From JBGPHT01 sp041484525 (GTDB lineage: Bacteria > Acidobacteriota > Terriglobia > Bryobacterales > Bryobacteraceae): a DNA stretch of 50,152 nt. Both the position numbers and the translations under genes were made by a program. Under the pieces are notes generated by a model, which was not told where the DNA came from, ran no database searches, and saw nothing but the letters and a program-made list of their open reading frames with translations. Shown piece after piece: positions 23,714-33,910 of the stretch; position 1 is the first letter of the stretch; each line of letters begins with the position of its first letter. Location of the stretch: the NCBI GenBank assembly GCA_041484525.1, contig JBGPHT010000042.1, forward strand, positions 1 through 50,152, given 5' to 3'.

Positions 23714-26185
23714 ATGACGATACGCCGAACCCAATCGAGCGCGCTGGCGCTGGCGGCGCTGCTCACAGCCGGGGCCGCCTGGAACCGTCTGGGCGGGCAG
23801 AATCGCAACATGTTCCGCTTTCCGGCAACCGGGGGCGACCGCATCCGGACCGAGGCTCATCTGCTCCCCGAAGTCTCGACGGGCCCGCTCGATCCCTCGT
23901 GGAGTCCCGACGGGCAGTGGATCGCGTTTTCCATGCGCGGCGACATCTGGAAGGTTCCGGCGCAGGGCGGCGTAGCAGTGGCGCTCACCCAGGGGCCGGC
24001 CTGGCATTTCGAACCGGCCTGGAGCCCGGATGGCCGTTCCGTGGCCTTCAGCGTCGATCGAAATCGCAATCTCGAGATCGGCATCGTACCGGCGGAAGGT
24101 GGCGACGAGCGGATCGTCGCGTCCCATCCGCAGGTCGATATTGAGCCGGCCTGGAGCCCGGACAGCAAGGGTCTCTACTTCGCGTCCGCACGCACCGGCC
24201 GGTTCGCCATCTACTTCGTCGCGCTCGAAACCGGCGCCGTGACCCCGGTTGGCGGCGGCGAGGGGAGCCAGCTTCAGCCGGCGCCGTCGCCCGATGGCAA
24301 GTCGCTCGCCTATGTCTCACAGGTGCGGGGACGCACGGGGACGGGCGGCATCTGGGTGAAGCCGCTGCTGCCTGAAGGCGAGCCGCGCCTGGTGTACTAC
24401 GAGGAAACCGAGTTTCGCGCCAGGCCTAAGTGGTCGCCCGATGGTCTGTCGCTGGTGTTCTCTTCAGACGAGGCCGGAACGTACGACATCGCGGCCGTGC
24501 CCGTCCAGGGCGGTTCAGTGGCGCGGCTGACGTTCGATTCCGCGGACGAATTTTCGCCCGTCTTCTCGCCCGACGGGACGCGCATCGCGTTCAGTTCGAA
24601 CCAGGGCGGTCCGGCGCGCCTGGTAACGATGACCGCCGCCGGTTCGCGCCGCGAGGCCTGGACCGAGATCGCGATTCGCGCCCGCAAAAGCGTTCAGCCG
24701 ACCGGCCGGGCGCACGTACGCGTGCTGGGTCCGGATGGTCGCCCCATGCCGGCGCGGGTGACGGTCGATGCCAGCGACAAGCGCAGCTACACTCCCGATG
24801 GCGGTTTTCACCGTGTCAGTCCGGTCACCGATACGCATTACTTCCCGAGCTCGGGCACATTCGATGTCGAAGTGCCCGCCGGCGCGACGCGCATTTTCGC
24901 GATGCGCGGACCGGAATACGCGCCCGCCACCGCCGAAGTCAACGTGCCCGTGGACAAGGTCATCGACGTGGAACTGCGGCTGCGGCGCCTGATCGACGCG
25001 CCCGCCATGCGGTGGTATTCGGGCGACACCCACACGCACGATCTTCACCAGGGCCGCTTCGGTCTCACCCACGAGCAGTATTTCGGAATGCTGCTGGCCG
25101 AAGATCTGCACGTCACCAACGCCCTGATCCACATGGACGGCACGCGCTGGATGGGACGCCCCGGCGATCTCACCGGCAAGCCGAGTCCGCTTTCCACGTC
25201 CACACACATCCTGCAGTACGCCGAAGAATTCCGCGGCAATCTCGGGCACATCGGACTGCTCGGGATCAAAGAGTTTGTCATGCCGCTATCGGGCGGTACG
25301 GGGTCGACGGTGTATGCGCCGGAGATGGCCAACTATTCCTATGTTGACGCGGCGCACGCGCAAGGCGGCCTCGCCGGCTACATGCATCCATACACCCGGC
25401 GCGTGGTGCGGGCGGAAGACGGCGCCGGCAGCGAGATCGTGCTCGATGTGGCGCTCGGCAAGGGAGATTTCTACGACGTCACCAACATTCCCTACGACGA
25501 TCTGCTGAACGCGGAAATGTACTACCGCTACTTGAACGCGGGCTTCCGGATTCCGGCGACGGGAGGATCCGACGACTTCGGCAACTCCTGGAATGGAGGG
25601 CCCCCCGGCACCAGCCGGACCTACGCCAAGGTCGAGGGCGCCTTCTCGCTGCGCTCCTGGCTGGACGCCATCAAGGCGGGCCGCACCTTCGGCACCACAG
25701 GGCCGCTGCTATTCCTGACGGTCAACGGGCACGAGCCGAGCGATGAGATCAAGACCTCGGGACCAATGGAATTGCACATCAAGTGCGATGTAACTTCGAT
25801 CGCGCCGCTCGACAAGGTGGAGACGATCGTGAATGGGGAAGTGGCGCAGACAATTCCGGTGACGGGACGCGAAGGCCGTTACACCCTCACCAGCACTGTG
25901 AAACTGGAGGGCAGCGGCTGGGTTGCGGCGCGCGCGATCGGCCCGTCGCACCCGACTGTCGCCGACGACTACGCGTTTGCGCAGACCAGCCCGGTCTACG
26001 TGGTCCGCGATGGCCGGCCATTCGTCTCAGCCAAGGATGCGCAGTTCCTGGACGCGATGCTGACCGCCTTGTGGCAGCGCATGCAAGCGCGCCGATTCGT
26101 GTCTCCGGCGGAACGCGACAAGGTCCAGGAGTCGGTCGAGAAGGCGCACCGGGTCTATCGGGAGCGCGCCCAGCAGCCGCACTAA
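23714..26185 (+). CDS. TolB-type propeller fused to a CehA/McbA-family (PHP-like) metallohydrolase
   Basis: 823 residues with a probable signal or anchor at the N-terminus. Residues about 45-310 are WD40-like PD40 repeats (DPSWSPDGQWIAFSMRGDIW, WSPDSKGLYFASART, FSPDGTRIAFSSNQGG). After a carboxypeptidase-regulatory-like beta domain (GRAHVRVLGPDGRPMPARVT) comes a hydrolase domain starting WYSGDTHTHDLHQG (about 438), with HPYTRR and GGSDDFGNSW. These are metal-binding elements of the CehA/McbA group of PHP-like hydrolases, which includes carbamate hydrolases. It starts 3 nt after the receptor stop. Its TAA overlaps an ATG of the next frame (TAATG). It probably cleaves the imported compound in the periplasm. 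Confidence 0.85.
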   Translation: MTIRRTQSSALALAALLTAGAAWNRLGGQNRNMFRFPATGGDRIRTEAHLLPEVSTGPLDPSWSPDGQWIAFSMRGDIWKVPAQGGVAVALTQGPAWHFEPAWSPDGRSVAFSVDRNRNLEIGIVPAEGGDERIVASHPQVDIEPAWSPDSKGLYFASARTGRFAIYFVALETGAVTPVGGGEGSQLQPAPSPDGKSLAYVSQVRGRTGTGGIWVKPLLPEGEPRLVYYEETEFRARPKWSPDGLSLVFSSDEAGTYDIAAVPVQGGSVARLTFDSADEFSPVFSPDGTRIAFSSNQGGPARLVTMTAAGSRREAWTEIAIRARKSVQPTGRAHVRVLGPDGRPMPARVTVDASDKRSYTPDGGFHRVSPVTDTHYFPSSGTFDVEVPAGATRIFAMRGPEYAPATAEVNVPVDKVIDVELRLRRLIDAPAMRWYSGDTHTHDLHQGRFGLTHEQYFGMLLAEDLHVTNALIHMDGTRWMGRPGDLTGKPSPLSTSTHILQYAEEFRGNLGHIGLLGIKEFVMPLSGGTGSTVYAPEMANYSYVDAAHAQGGLAGYMHPYTRRVVRAEDGAGSEIVLDVALGKGDFYDVTNIPYDDLLNAEMYYRYLNAGFRIPATGGSDDFGNSWNGGPPGTSRTYAKVEGAFSLRSWLDAIKAGRTFGTTGPLLFLTVNGHEPSDEIKTSGPMELHIKCDVTSIAPLDKVETIVNGEVAQTIPVTGREGRYTLTSTVKLEGSGWVAARAIGPSHPTVADDYAFAQTSPVYVVRDGRPFVSAKDAQFLDAMLTALWQRMQARRFVSPAERDKVQESVEKAHRVYRERAQQPH

Positions 26186-26229
26186 TGGGAATAACTGGTA
26201 AACGCCCGGCATGTATACTGCTATTTCGT

Positions 26230-28194
26230 ATGCGAAACGCTGCGGCTGTGTTCTGCTGTCTGTCTTCCTTCTCGATGGCGCTCGGGCAGGATTCAGGCGC
26301 GGGCCGAACGTTGTTCGAGAACCGTTGCGCCGCATGCCACGGCGGCGATGGCAACGGCGGAGAATTCGCACCTGCGATCGCCGCCCGCCTCTCTACGCGT
26401 GACGATACCGAGCTCGCAGCTCTGATACGCACCGGCATTCCCACGCGCGGTATGCCCGCAGTCGCGCTGAGTGATGTAGAGATGGCTCAGTTGATCGCGC
26501 ACCTGCGAACGTTGCGGACTCCGAGAACCGGAGCCCGCGCGCCGGTCCGGATCAAGGTTGAGACGACCGGCGGCGCCAAACTCGAAGGGATTGTGGCGGG
26601 CGAGGGCGTCGAGGATCTTCAACTGCGCACCGACGACGGGCGCATTCATCTCCTGCGCAGAGTAGGCGCCCGCTTTCGCCCGGTGACCTCTGAATCGGAT
26701 TGGACCACTTACGACGGCAAGTACAGCGGAAACCGCTATAGCGAGCTCCGGCAAATCCACAAGAGCAACGTCGCGCGCCTGGCGCCCAGATGGATTTTTC
26801 CGATGGACGATACGACAGCGCTCCAAACGACTCCCATCGTGGTTGAAGGCATCATGTACGTCACCAGCGCGAACCAGTGCTTTGCGCTGGATGCAGGCTC
26901 GGGCCGGCAGATCTGGCACTATCAGCGCCCGCGGACCAAAGGGCTGGTGGGAAATGCATCGGGCGGCATCAACCGCGGTATGGCGGTGGCGGGCGGACGC
27001 GTCTTCATGGTGACCGACAACGCCCACCTGCTGGCGTTCAACCGCTTCACCGGCGCCGTGGCGTGGGAGATCGAGATGGCCGATTGGCGCCAGAACTATA
27101 GCGCGACAGGCGCGCCCTTGACCGTCGGCGATCTGGTGATCTCCGGAATCGCGGGAGGCGACGCCGGTGCCCGCGGATTCGTCGCGGCGTACGACCAATC
27201 GACGGGCGAGGAACGATGGCGCTTTTGGAGCGCGCCGCTGCCGGGGGAGCCTGGATCGGAAACCTGGAAGGGGAAAACCATCGAGCACCCCGCCGCGGCC
27301 ACGTGGATGACCGGCACTTACGATGCGGAACTCGGTCTGCTCTATTGGCCCACCGGCAATCCCGGCTCCGACCTGAACGGCGATGAGCGCTTGGGCGACA
27401 ACCTGTATTCCTGCTCGGTGGTGGCGCTCGATGTGAAGACCGGCAAGCTCAAGTGGTATTTCCAATTCACACCGCACGACGAGTGGGACTGGGACGCGCA
27501 GCAGCCGTTGGTGCTGGCCGATGCCGCGTGGGAAGGCCGGCCGCGCAAATTGCTGCTCGACGCGAACCGCAACGGCTTCTTCTACGTCCTGGATCGGACT
27601 GACGGAAAAATGCTGCTGGCAAAACCTTTCGTCGATAAGGTCACTTGGGCGCGCGAGATCGCTCCGGACGGCCGTCCAGTGGTGAATCCGGACCAGCGGC
27701 CGACGGCCAAAGGGACGAGAGTCTGCCCTTCGCTGATCGGCGCGGCTAACTGGTGGTCGAACGCCTTCGATGCGGCTACCGGATATTACTACGTGCAGAC
27801 GCTGGAAAGCTGCGGCGTCTTCTCCAAGCGGGATACGCAGTGGGAGGCCGGCAGGGGCTTCAACGGCGGCACATCCCGAGATTCTCCGGATGACCGGCCG
27901 CAGAAGATCCTTCGCGCGATCGACTTCCGGACCGGCAAAATTGCATGGCAGTTGCCGGAGCCAGGGCCAGGCACCACGCGTGGCGGCGTCCTGGCGACTG
28001 CCGGCGGCGTGGTCTTCTTTGGCGCGGATAGCGATGCATTTATGGCTGCGGATTCCGCCACCGGGAAGCCGCTCTGGCACTTCCAGGCGAACCATTTCTG
28101 GCGGGCATCTCCGATGACGTACGTGTTCGACGGCAAGCAATACGTCGCCGTAGCGTCCGGCCCGAACATCATCGCGTTCGCACTGCCGGATTGA
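26230..28194 (+). CDS. Cytochrome c-PQQ-dependent dehydrogenase fusion
   Basis: 654 residues from ATG at 26230 (signal peptide MRNAAAVFCCLSSFSMALGQ); ATG 26185, overlapping the previous stop, is an alternative. A short cytochrome c domain has haem ligands Cys33, Cys36 and His37 (CAACHGGDGNGGE), with Met64 in the TRGMPA segment as possible axial ligand. A PQQ beta-propeller follows (DWTTYDGKYSGNRYSELRQI, SGIAGGDAGARGFVAAYD, FTPHDEWDWDAQQPLVLAD), the pattern of quinoprotein alcohol dehydrogenases. It oxidises an alcohol or sugar in the periplasm and passes electrons to its own haem. The haem module is N-terminal, unlike the C-terminal module of quinohaemoprotein ADHs and of the second copy in this window. 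Confidence 0.9.
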   Translation: MRNAAAVFCCLSSFSMALGQDSGAGRTLFENRCAACHGGDGNGGEFAPAIAARLSTRDDTELAALIRTGIPTRGMPAVALSDVEMAQLIAHLRTLRTPRTGARAPVRIKVETTGGAKLEGIVAGEGVEDLQLRTDDGRIHLLRRVGARFRPVTSESDWTTYDGKYSGNRYSELRQIHKSNVARLAPRWIFPMDDTTALQTTPIVVEGIMYVTSANQCFALDAGSGRQIWHYQRPRTKGLVGNASGGINRGMAVAGGRVFMVTDNAHLLAFNRFTGAVAWEIEMADWRQNYSATGAPLTVGDLVISGIAGGDAGARGFVAAYDQSTGEERWRFWSAPLPGEPGSETWKGKTIEHPAAATWMTGTYDAELGLLYWPTGNPGSDLNGDERLGDNLYSCSVVALDVKTGKLKWYFQFTPHDEWDWDAQQPLVLADAAWEGRPRKLLLDANRNGFFYVLDRTDGKMLLAKPFVDKVTWAREIAPDGRPVVNPDQRPTAKGTRVCPSLIGAANWWSNAFDAATGYYYVQTLESCGVFSKRDTQWEAGRGFNGGTSRDSPDDRPQKILRAIDFRTGKIAWQLPEPGPGTTRGGVLATAGGVVFFGADSDAFMAADSATGKPLWHFQANHFWRASPMTYVFDGKQYVAVASGPNIIAFALPD

Positions 28195-28218
28195 AAACAC
28201 AGGAGACTCAGTTTAATC

Positions 28219-29880
28219 ATGCGAATTTCCAGTTCCTTGCCTGGCCGCGGAGTGGTTGGCGCCGCTCTCTGCGTTATCTTCGCCGGCGTCGCGGCCTCGC
28301 AAAGCCGTACCGGCTATGACGATTTCGTCGCGCTGTTTCGCCAGTGGCGCGAGTTCCAGAAGCCGAAGGTCGTCAATGGCGTCCCCGACTACTCCGCCGG
28401 GGCGATGAAACTGCAGCGCGAAGGCCTGAAGATCTTCCAGCAGCGCCTCAACGCGATCGATATCCACGCCTGGACGATTCCGCAAAAGGTCGATTTCAAC
28501 CTGGTTCGCGCCGAAATGAACGGCATGGAGTTCGACCATCGCGTGCTGCGTCCGTGGTCGCGCGACCCCTCGTTCTTTGCCACCATCAACACCGCGGAAT
28601 CGGACGTGCCATTGCGCGAAGGACATCAGGTTGACGGCGTGCTCGAGCTCTGGCAGTACACTTTCCCGCTCTCCGTCAAGGACGCCACGGAAATCCGCGC
28701 CAAGCTGGACGCGGTCCCGGCGCTACTGGTACAGGCCCGCAAGGATCTCACCGAAGACACGAAGGACCTGTGGACACTCGGCATCTACACCAAGAAACAG
28801 GAGAGCACCGCCCTGGCCAATCTGCAGCGGCAGGTAACTGGAGATCAGCCGGAGGTGGCGGCCGCAGCCGATCGGGCGCGGGCCGCGGTGGACGAGTTCC
28901 GCGGCTGGCTCGAGTCGAAGCAAAAGACCATGAAGGGCTCTTCCGCTATCGGGATCGAGAATTACGATTGGTATCTGAAGAACGTCCACCTGGTGCCTTA
29001 CACGTGGCGCGAAGAGTTGCAGATCGAGCAGCGGGAACTGGACCGCGCCATGGCGACCCTGCGGCTGGAACAGCAGCACAACCGCAACCTTCCGCCGGCC
29101 CCTTTGCCGGCCAGCGCCGATGAATATCGACAGCGCGAAAACCAGGCGGTAGATGATTTCATGAAGTTCATGCGCGACGAGCAGATCTTTACCGTGCGTG
29201 AATACATGCACCCGGCCAGACGCGCTGCGCCTGAAGCGGGAGGAGGCCGCGGTCTGATCCCGGAAGAGCGCCGGGACTTCTTCACCCAGATCATGTATCG
29301 CGACTCATTGCCGATGAAGTGCCACTCGATTCACTGGATCGAGAAGCAGCGAATGGTCGAAGAGGCGCATCCGAGCCCCATCCGCGCGGTGCCCGCGCTG
29401 TACAACATCTGGGACGGGCGCTCGGAAGGGTTCGCTACGGCTTGGGAGGAGGTCATGATGCACAACGGCCTCTTCGACAAGCGCCCGCGGGCTCGCGAGC
29501 TCATCTATCTTCTCGTGGCGATGCGCTGCGTTCGCGGGATCGCCGATCTGAAACTGCACAGCGGCGAGTTCACACTGGACCAGGCGGTGCAGTACATCGT
29601 GAGTGCCACTCCCAATGGCTGGTTCCTGGCCGACGGCACTACCTTATGGGAGGACATCCGGATCTACGCGCACCAACCCAGCTACGGCACCACGTATATC
29701 GTCGGCAAGGTGGCCTTCGACAAGTTGCTCGCCGACAAGTCCCGGCTGGCCGGTCCCAACTTTCGCTTCCGGGATTTCATGGACCAGTTTTTCGCAACGG
29801 GCGTAATTCCGCTGTCGCTGGTGCGATGGGAAATGACGGGCCTCGACGACGAAGCCAAGGCCCTCGGCCTGCGCATGTGA
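28219..29880 (+). CDS. Secreted DUF885-like protein with a non-canonical metal motif
   Basis: 553 residues with a signal peptide (VVGAALCVIFAGVAASQS). The layout follows DUF885 proteins: VDFNLVRAEMNGMEFDHRVL near the start, IGIENYDWYLKNVHLVPYTW in the middle, EGFATAWEEVMMHNGLF near the end. At the expected zincin helix (H-E-x-x-x-G-H in typical members) the sequence is KCHSIHWIEKQRM, giving H-x-x-H-x-x-E rather than HExxH. It may be a divergent peptidase or a non-catalytic relative. An AGGAG sequence precedes the ATG by 13 nt. It is the last gene of the plus-strand cluster and converges on the second TonB receptor 18 nt away. Confidence 0.75.
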   Translation: MRISSSLPGRGVVGAALCVIFAGVAASQSRTGYDDFVALFRQWREFQKPKVVNGVPDYSAGAMKLQREGLKIFQQRLNAIDIHAWTIPQKVDFNLVRAEMNGMEFDHRVLRPWSRDPSFFATINTAESDVPLREGHQVDGVLELWQYTFPLSVKDATEIRAKLDAVPALLVQARKDLTEDTKDLWTLGIYTKKQESTALANLQRQVTGDQPEVAAAADRARAAVDEFRGWLESKQKTMKGSSAIGIENYDWYLKNVHLVPYTWREELQIEQRELDRAMATLRLEQQHNRNLPPAPLPASADEYRQRENQAVDDFMKFMRDEQIFTVREYMHPARRAAPEAGGGRGLIPEERRDFFTQIMYRDSLPMKCHSIHWIEKQRMVEEAHPSPIRAVPALYNIWDGRSEGFATAWEEVMMHNGLFDKRPRARELIYLLVAMRCVRGIADLKLHSGEFTLDQAVQYIVSATPNGWFLADGTTLWEDIRIYAHQPSYGTTYIVGKVAFDKLLADKSRLAGPNFRFRDFMDQFFATGVIPLSLVRWEMTGLDDEAKALGLRM

Positions 29881-29897
29881 ATACGTCCGCTGCGGCG

Positions 29898-32800
29898 TCA
29901 GAACCGGATCATCATTCGGAACTGAATGTTACGCTCGGTGACGGCAGCGGAGGTTGTCTGTCCGAAGCTGGTCGAAGTGATATTGATCGGGCTTCCGGTT
30001 GCGCCCGCCACCTGGAATACCGGGTGGTTAAAGATATTCAGCGCCTCCATGGCGAGTTCCATCCGCAGCCGCTCATAAATCGGAATCGTCTTCTGGACGG
30101 CCATGTCCGTCGACACGTATTTCGGTCCGTAGAGATAGACCATTTGTCCGAGTTGCCCCGGCGTGGTCGGCGGTGCGAGGATGCTGATGTTCGAACGGCC
30201 ATCTGAGCCGACAAGAGTTGGCGAGACGAAGCTCTTGTTCTTGTTCGGTCCAGCTCCGACCGTGATCATGTCCTGCAATTGTGAAGTCGAGATGCCGTTG
30301 AGGACGACGCCGCCATCGGTCTGGTTGAATTGCGAGCGGCCGCTGGTCAATTTGAACGGGCGCCCGGATTGAATCCGCGTGATGGTGGAAATATTCCAGC
30401 CGCCGATGGCGCCATTCACCACTGAATTGCCGTGCAGCCAGTGGCCCTTGCCAAACGGCAGATTGTAATTGATAAACGCTAAACCGACATGCCGGATGTC
30501 GAAAACAGACGGTCCCTTGTTGATGCCCCGGTTGCGGATCGTGGTGTAATCCAGCTCGGAGTGGTCCGATTCGATAAACAGATCGCCCAGCGACTTACTC
30601 AACACGTAGCTCGACTGGATCGAGAGCCCATGTGTGGAACGGCGAAACTCGAGCTGCAAGGAGTTGTAGGTGGAATAAGAGTAGTCGGTCATCAAGCGCG
30701 TCGCAGCGCCTGAGGCGTACGGGTTGGATTGGAAAAAGTTGATAGGATACGGGCCGGGCGCGCTATAGCCATTCGCTCCACAGGGAGCCAGTGCGCTGCC
30801 GACCATTCGGCAAAGGTACGTTCCCCCCGATCCCGTGAGCGCGTTCGCCAGCGCACCCGCCTGGCCCTGCTGAAGCTGGGTCACGAATGTGCCGTTGGCG
30901 AAACCCTGGGCAGCGCTCAACACAGGCTGCGACCCGCGCGCGCCGAATGCGGCTTCAAAAATCGGCAGCGCCACCTGTCCGGCGCGGCCCGTGTTGGCGA
31001 AGCTGGTCACACCCGCCGATTGGTTGATCGCCAGATTGTTCTGCGCGTTGATGAACTCTTTCAGGAAGCCGTTTTCAAGGATATTGACTTCGTTCTGGTT
31101 GTACCCATGCCAGATATGAGTCCCCTTGTTCCCCACATAGCGGGCCTCGAACACCACGTTCTTCGGGAGTTGCCGCTGGATGCCGAAACTCCAGTTGGTG
31201 ACGTAGGGCGAGCGGAGGTTGGAGAGCGTGCTGTAAAGAGTCGTTCCGCTGAAGTTGAACTGCGACTGCGCAAACGACGGGGAGAAGGCCGCAGGGGACG
31301 TGTTCAGCGCCGGCAGTGCGCCGCTCAGGCTTAACGAGCCGGGCGCGAAGCCGGTCTGTCCGGGTGTGAGGAACAGGTTCTGGGTCAGGCCGGGATTCTG
31401 CGAAGAATACCATTCGATCGGCAGCAGGCCCTCCTGGTAATAAGTCATTCCGAAACTCCCGCGGAGCACCGTCTTGCGGTCGCCGAGTATCTTGCCGATC
31501 AATCCGCCCGAGGCTGCCGGGTTCCACGCGAAGCCTACATTGGGAGCGGGGTTCACGTTGTCGCTCGAATAAACATGAGCACGAACCTGGATTTGAGGAC
31601 TCTGCACGCCATCGAGCACACCCGGCGTAAAGGGCTGCGACGACACGCCGATCAGATCTGCGGGAGGGGGACTGGAGAAAATTCCGTTGGTGTTGTGATT
31701 GTCGCCGGTGAATTCCCAGCGGAGGCCGTAGTTGAGAGTGAGGGTCGGTTTGATGCGCCAGGAATCCTGAAAGTAGAGACCCCAGGTGGTCATCACTTCG
31801 CGCCGCACGAACGGCGAGTAGTCCTGATACTGATGAGTTTTCTCGTCCACGGCGCGGCTGTTGGTGATGTTCGAGAGACGTCCGGTGAGGATGGCGTAGA
31901 GCGATAGCGCGGTAGGCAGATCGCTGCTGCGCACCAACGGTATGTTGGTCGCATTCAGCACGCTCGTAATCGGGTCCGACGCGTCTACGCCAAGCGTCAA
32001 CTGCGGAATGCTAGGCGGCACTCCGCCGCTGTTGCCGCCGCCGAAATTGGCTTCCCAATTGGACGTCCGGAGCAGTGATCCGCCCAGCGTGAACGTATGT
32101 TTGCCCCGAACGATGTTCAGATTGTCGTAGAGATTCCAGACCGGGTTATTGTCCGGGCTGGGAAGGGTGTTCCGAGCCAGCAGCGGCATGAAACCGGACG
32201 GGAAATTGATCTGCTCCAACCGTCCGTTGAAATTGAATTCGTTGATGGCTTCCTTGGCGTTGAACAATTCCGGATTGCCCTGCACGCCGACGCGGAATTC
32301 GTTGAACATCTGGGGATTGATGGTCCAATTCAAGCCGCTGGAAACGATGAAATAAGTCGAGATGAATTCGGATTGCTTGGGGAAGCTCGATCCGGGCCAC
32401 GCCTGCGTCGGTGCGATGTCGCGCCAGCGAAGATTCCAGGAGCCCGTCCACGAGAGGTTCTGATTGATCTGATAGTCGGCGCGCGCCGTCGGGTAGCGCT
32501 CCACCAATCCGCCGATTCGATTCCACTGCAACCGGTTTCGAACCAGGTCCGAGGAGCTGACGCTTCCAAACGTAAGCGCGTCGTTCATGCGCTTGAGCTG
32601 GCCGGCGATGGTTGCGTCGAGCTGGCTCGGAAAACCGCCCTGACCGGCGATTTGCAAAAGGTTGACAGTGTGCTGAGCATTATCGGTTCCGCTATACCGG
32701 AACACCCCTGTCTGGGCCTCTGGCGTTAGAACGATGGTGTTCTGGACACTCTGAGAGGGCTGCCGCAATTCTTCGTGATTCAAAAAGAAGAAGATTTTGT

Positions 32801-33689
32801 TCTTCCAGATGGGCCCGCCGACGTTGCCGCCGAATTCGTTGAGCCGCAGGTTGGGCCGGGCGAGACCTGCCGCATTGTTGATCCATGAGTTCGCGTTCAG
32901 CTTGTCATTGCGCAACTGCTCGAAAGCGCTGCCGTGAAACTGATTGGTGCCGCGCCGGGTGACGAAGCGCATTTGCATCGCGCCCTCGCCGGTCGAATCC
33001 GCACCCATTCCGGTGGTGGAGACCGTGACCTCTTCGATGGCGCCCAACCGAAGCGGAGCGAACACAAAGTTGCTGGTGCCGCCGCTCTTGAATCGCTGCG
33101 AGTTGTTGTTGATGCCGTCGAGCGTGATGTTCTGCGAAGCGTTGGGAAGGCCGTTGAAATCGCTGTTCCGGTCGGAGCTGCCGCGCTGAGCGCCCGCCAT
33201 CAGAAGAGTGAATCCGAGAATGTTGCGTCCATTCAGCGGCAATTCCTGGATCGTTTCATTGCGCACCGTAGTGGCGATGGTGGTGGAGCTGGTTTCGAGC
33301 GCCGCCGCAGTTCCCTGCACCTCAACGGTTTCCGTCACATTGCCCAGCGTCATGTGCATCACCACGTCGGTGGTGCGCGCAGTCTCTACCACGATTCCGG
33401 CAGTGACGGCAGTCTGAAATCCCTTCGCGGTCGCCACCAGGCGGTACGTGCCCGGCTCGACACGCACGAAGACGAACCCGCTATCCTCGGAAGACGTCGC
33501 GCTGCGGGTGGTGCCGGCAGCTTGATTCTCCAACTTCAGATCGGCGCCGGGAACGACGGCGCCTCCCGGATCCATGACCGTGCCGCGAACTTCGCCCGTA
33601 GTCGAGACTTGCGCGTGGGCGGCAGAGATTACCAGACAAAGGCATGCGAGAGCACACCAATAGACACGTAAGGCGACACGTTTCTCCAT
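29898..33689 (-). CDS. Second Oar-like TonB-dependent receptor
   Basis: 1263 residues from ATG at 33689 (signal peptide RVYWCALACLCLVISAAHAQ). CarboxypepD_reg-like domain (TGEVRGTVMDPGGAVVPGAD), plug region (NITLDGINNNSQRF) and a large beta-barrel ending QFRMMIRF. It has the same architecture as the 19871-23710 receptor, but only family-level similarity is apparent (shared motifs such as ENGFL and QGQAGA in the barrel), so this is an old paralogue rather than a recent duplicate. It imports an unknown substrate across the outer membrane. It is transcribed toward the DUF885-like gene and probably has its own promoter in 33690-33910. Confidence 0.93.
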   Translation of the reverse strand: MEKRVALRVYWCALACLCLVISAAHAQVSTTGEVRGTVMDPGGAVVPGADLKLENQAAGTTRSATSSEDSGFVFVRVEPGTYRLVATAKGFQTAVTAGIVVETARTTDVVMHMTLGNVTETVEVQGTAAALETSSTTIATTVRNETIQELPLNGRNILGFTLLMAGAQRGSSDRNSDFNGLPNASQNITLDGINNNSQRFKSGGTSNFVFAPLRLGAIEEVTVSTTGMGADSTGEGAMQMRFVTRRGTNQFHGSAFEQLRNDKLNANSWINNAAGLARPNLRLNEFGGNVGGPIWKNKIFFFLNHEELRQPSQSVQNTIVLTPEAQTGVFRYSGTDNAQHTVNLLQIAGQGGFPSQLDATIAGQLKRMNDALTFGSVSSSDLVRNRLQWNRIGGLVERYPTARADYQINQNLSWTGSWNLRWRDIAPTQAWPGSSFPKQSEFISTYFIVSSGLNWTINPQMFNEFRVGVQGNPELFNAKEAINEFNFNGRLEQINFPSGFMPLLARNTLPSPDNNPVWNLYDNLNIVRGKHTFTLGGSLLRTSNWEANFGGGNSGGVPPSIPQLTLGVDASDPITSVLNATNIPLVRSSDLPTALSLYAILTGRLSNITNSRAVDEKTHQYQDYSPFVRREVMTTWGLYFQDSWRIKPTLTLNYGLRWEFTGDNHNTNGIFSSPPPADLIGVSSQPFTPGVLDGVQSPQIQVRAHVYSSDNVNPAPNVGFAWNPAASGGLIGKILGDRKTVLRGSFGMTYYQEGLLPIEWYSSQNPGLTQNLFLTPGQTGFAPGSLSLSGALPALNTSPAAFSPSFAQSQFNFSGTTLYSTLSNLRSPYVTNWSFGIQRQLPKNVVFEARYVGNKGTHIWHGYNQNEVNILENGFLKEFINAQNNLAINQSAGVTSFANTGRAGQVALPIFEAAFGARGSQPVLSAAQGFANGTFVTQLQQGQAGALANALTGSGGTYLCRMVGSALAPCGANGYSAPGPYPINFFQSNPYASGAATRLMTDYSYSTYNSLQLEFRRSTHGLSIQSSYVLSKSLGDLFIESDHSELDYTTIRNRGINKGPSVFDIRHVGLAFINYNLPFGKGHWLHGNSVVNGAIGGWNISTITRIQSGRPFKLTSGRSQFNQTDGGVVLNGISTSQLQDMITVGAGPNKNKSFVSPTLVGSDGRSNISILAPPTTPGQLGQMVYLYGPKYVSTDMAVQKTIPIYERLRMELAMEALNIFNHPVFQVAGATGSPINITSTSFGQTTSAAVTERNIQFRMMIRF

Positions 33690-33769
33690 TATTTTTCCCC
33701 TTCGCCAAGGTCGGAACACTGGTCCGAGAATAGGAATCCCGTTTGCAACCTGGCCCCCGGTTAGGAAGG

Positions 33770-33775
33770 ATTATA
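33770..33775 (-). promoter_or_regulatory. Candidate -10 box (TATAAT) for the second TonB receptor
   Basis: Minus strand GTATATAATCC, about 80 nt upstream of the receptor ATG, in an AT-rich patch (33770-33850) of otherwise GC-rich DNA. A TTGCTA about 20 nt upstream is a poor -35 at non-optimal spacing. No gene lies in 33690-33910. Confidence 0.35.
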
Positions 33776-33910
33776 TACGAAATGGAATCGCTTGCATAGC
33801 AATAAAATAAGGGGTTGGGTTAATTGAGAGAGAGGAATTTGCACCGCGCTGAGGTCAATTGTATTTTTGCACGCAATTAGACTCCCGGCGGCTACGTCTG
33901 CCTGCATCGC

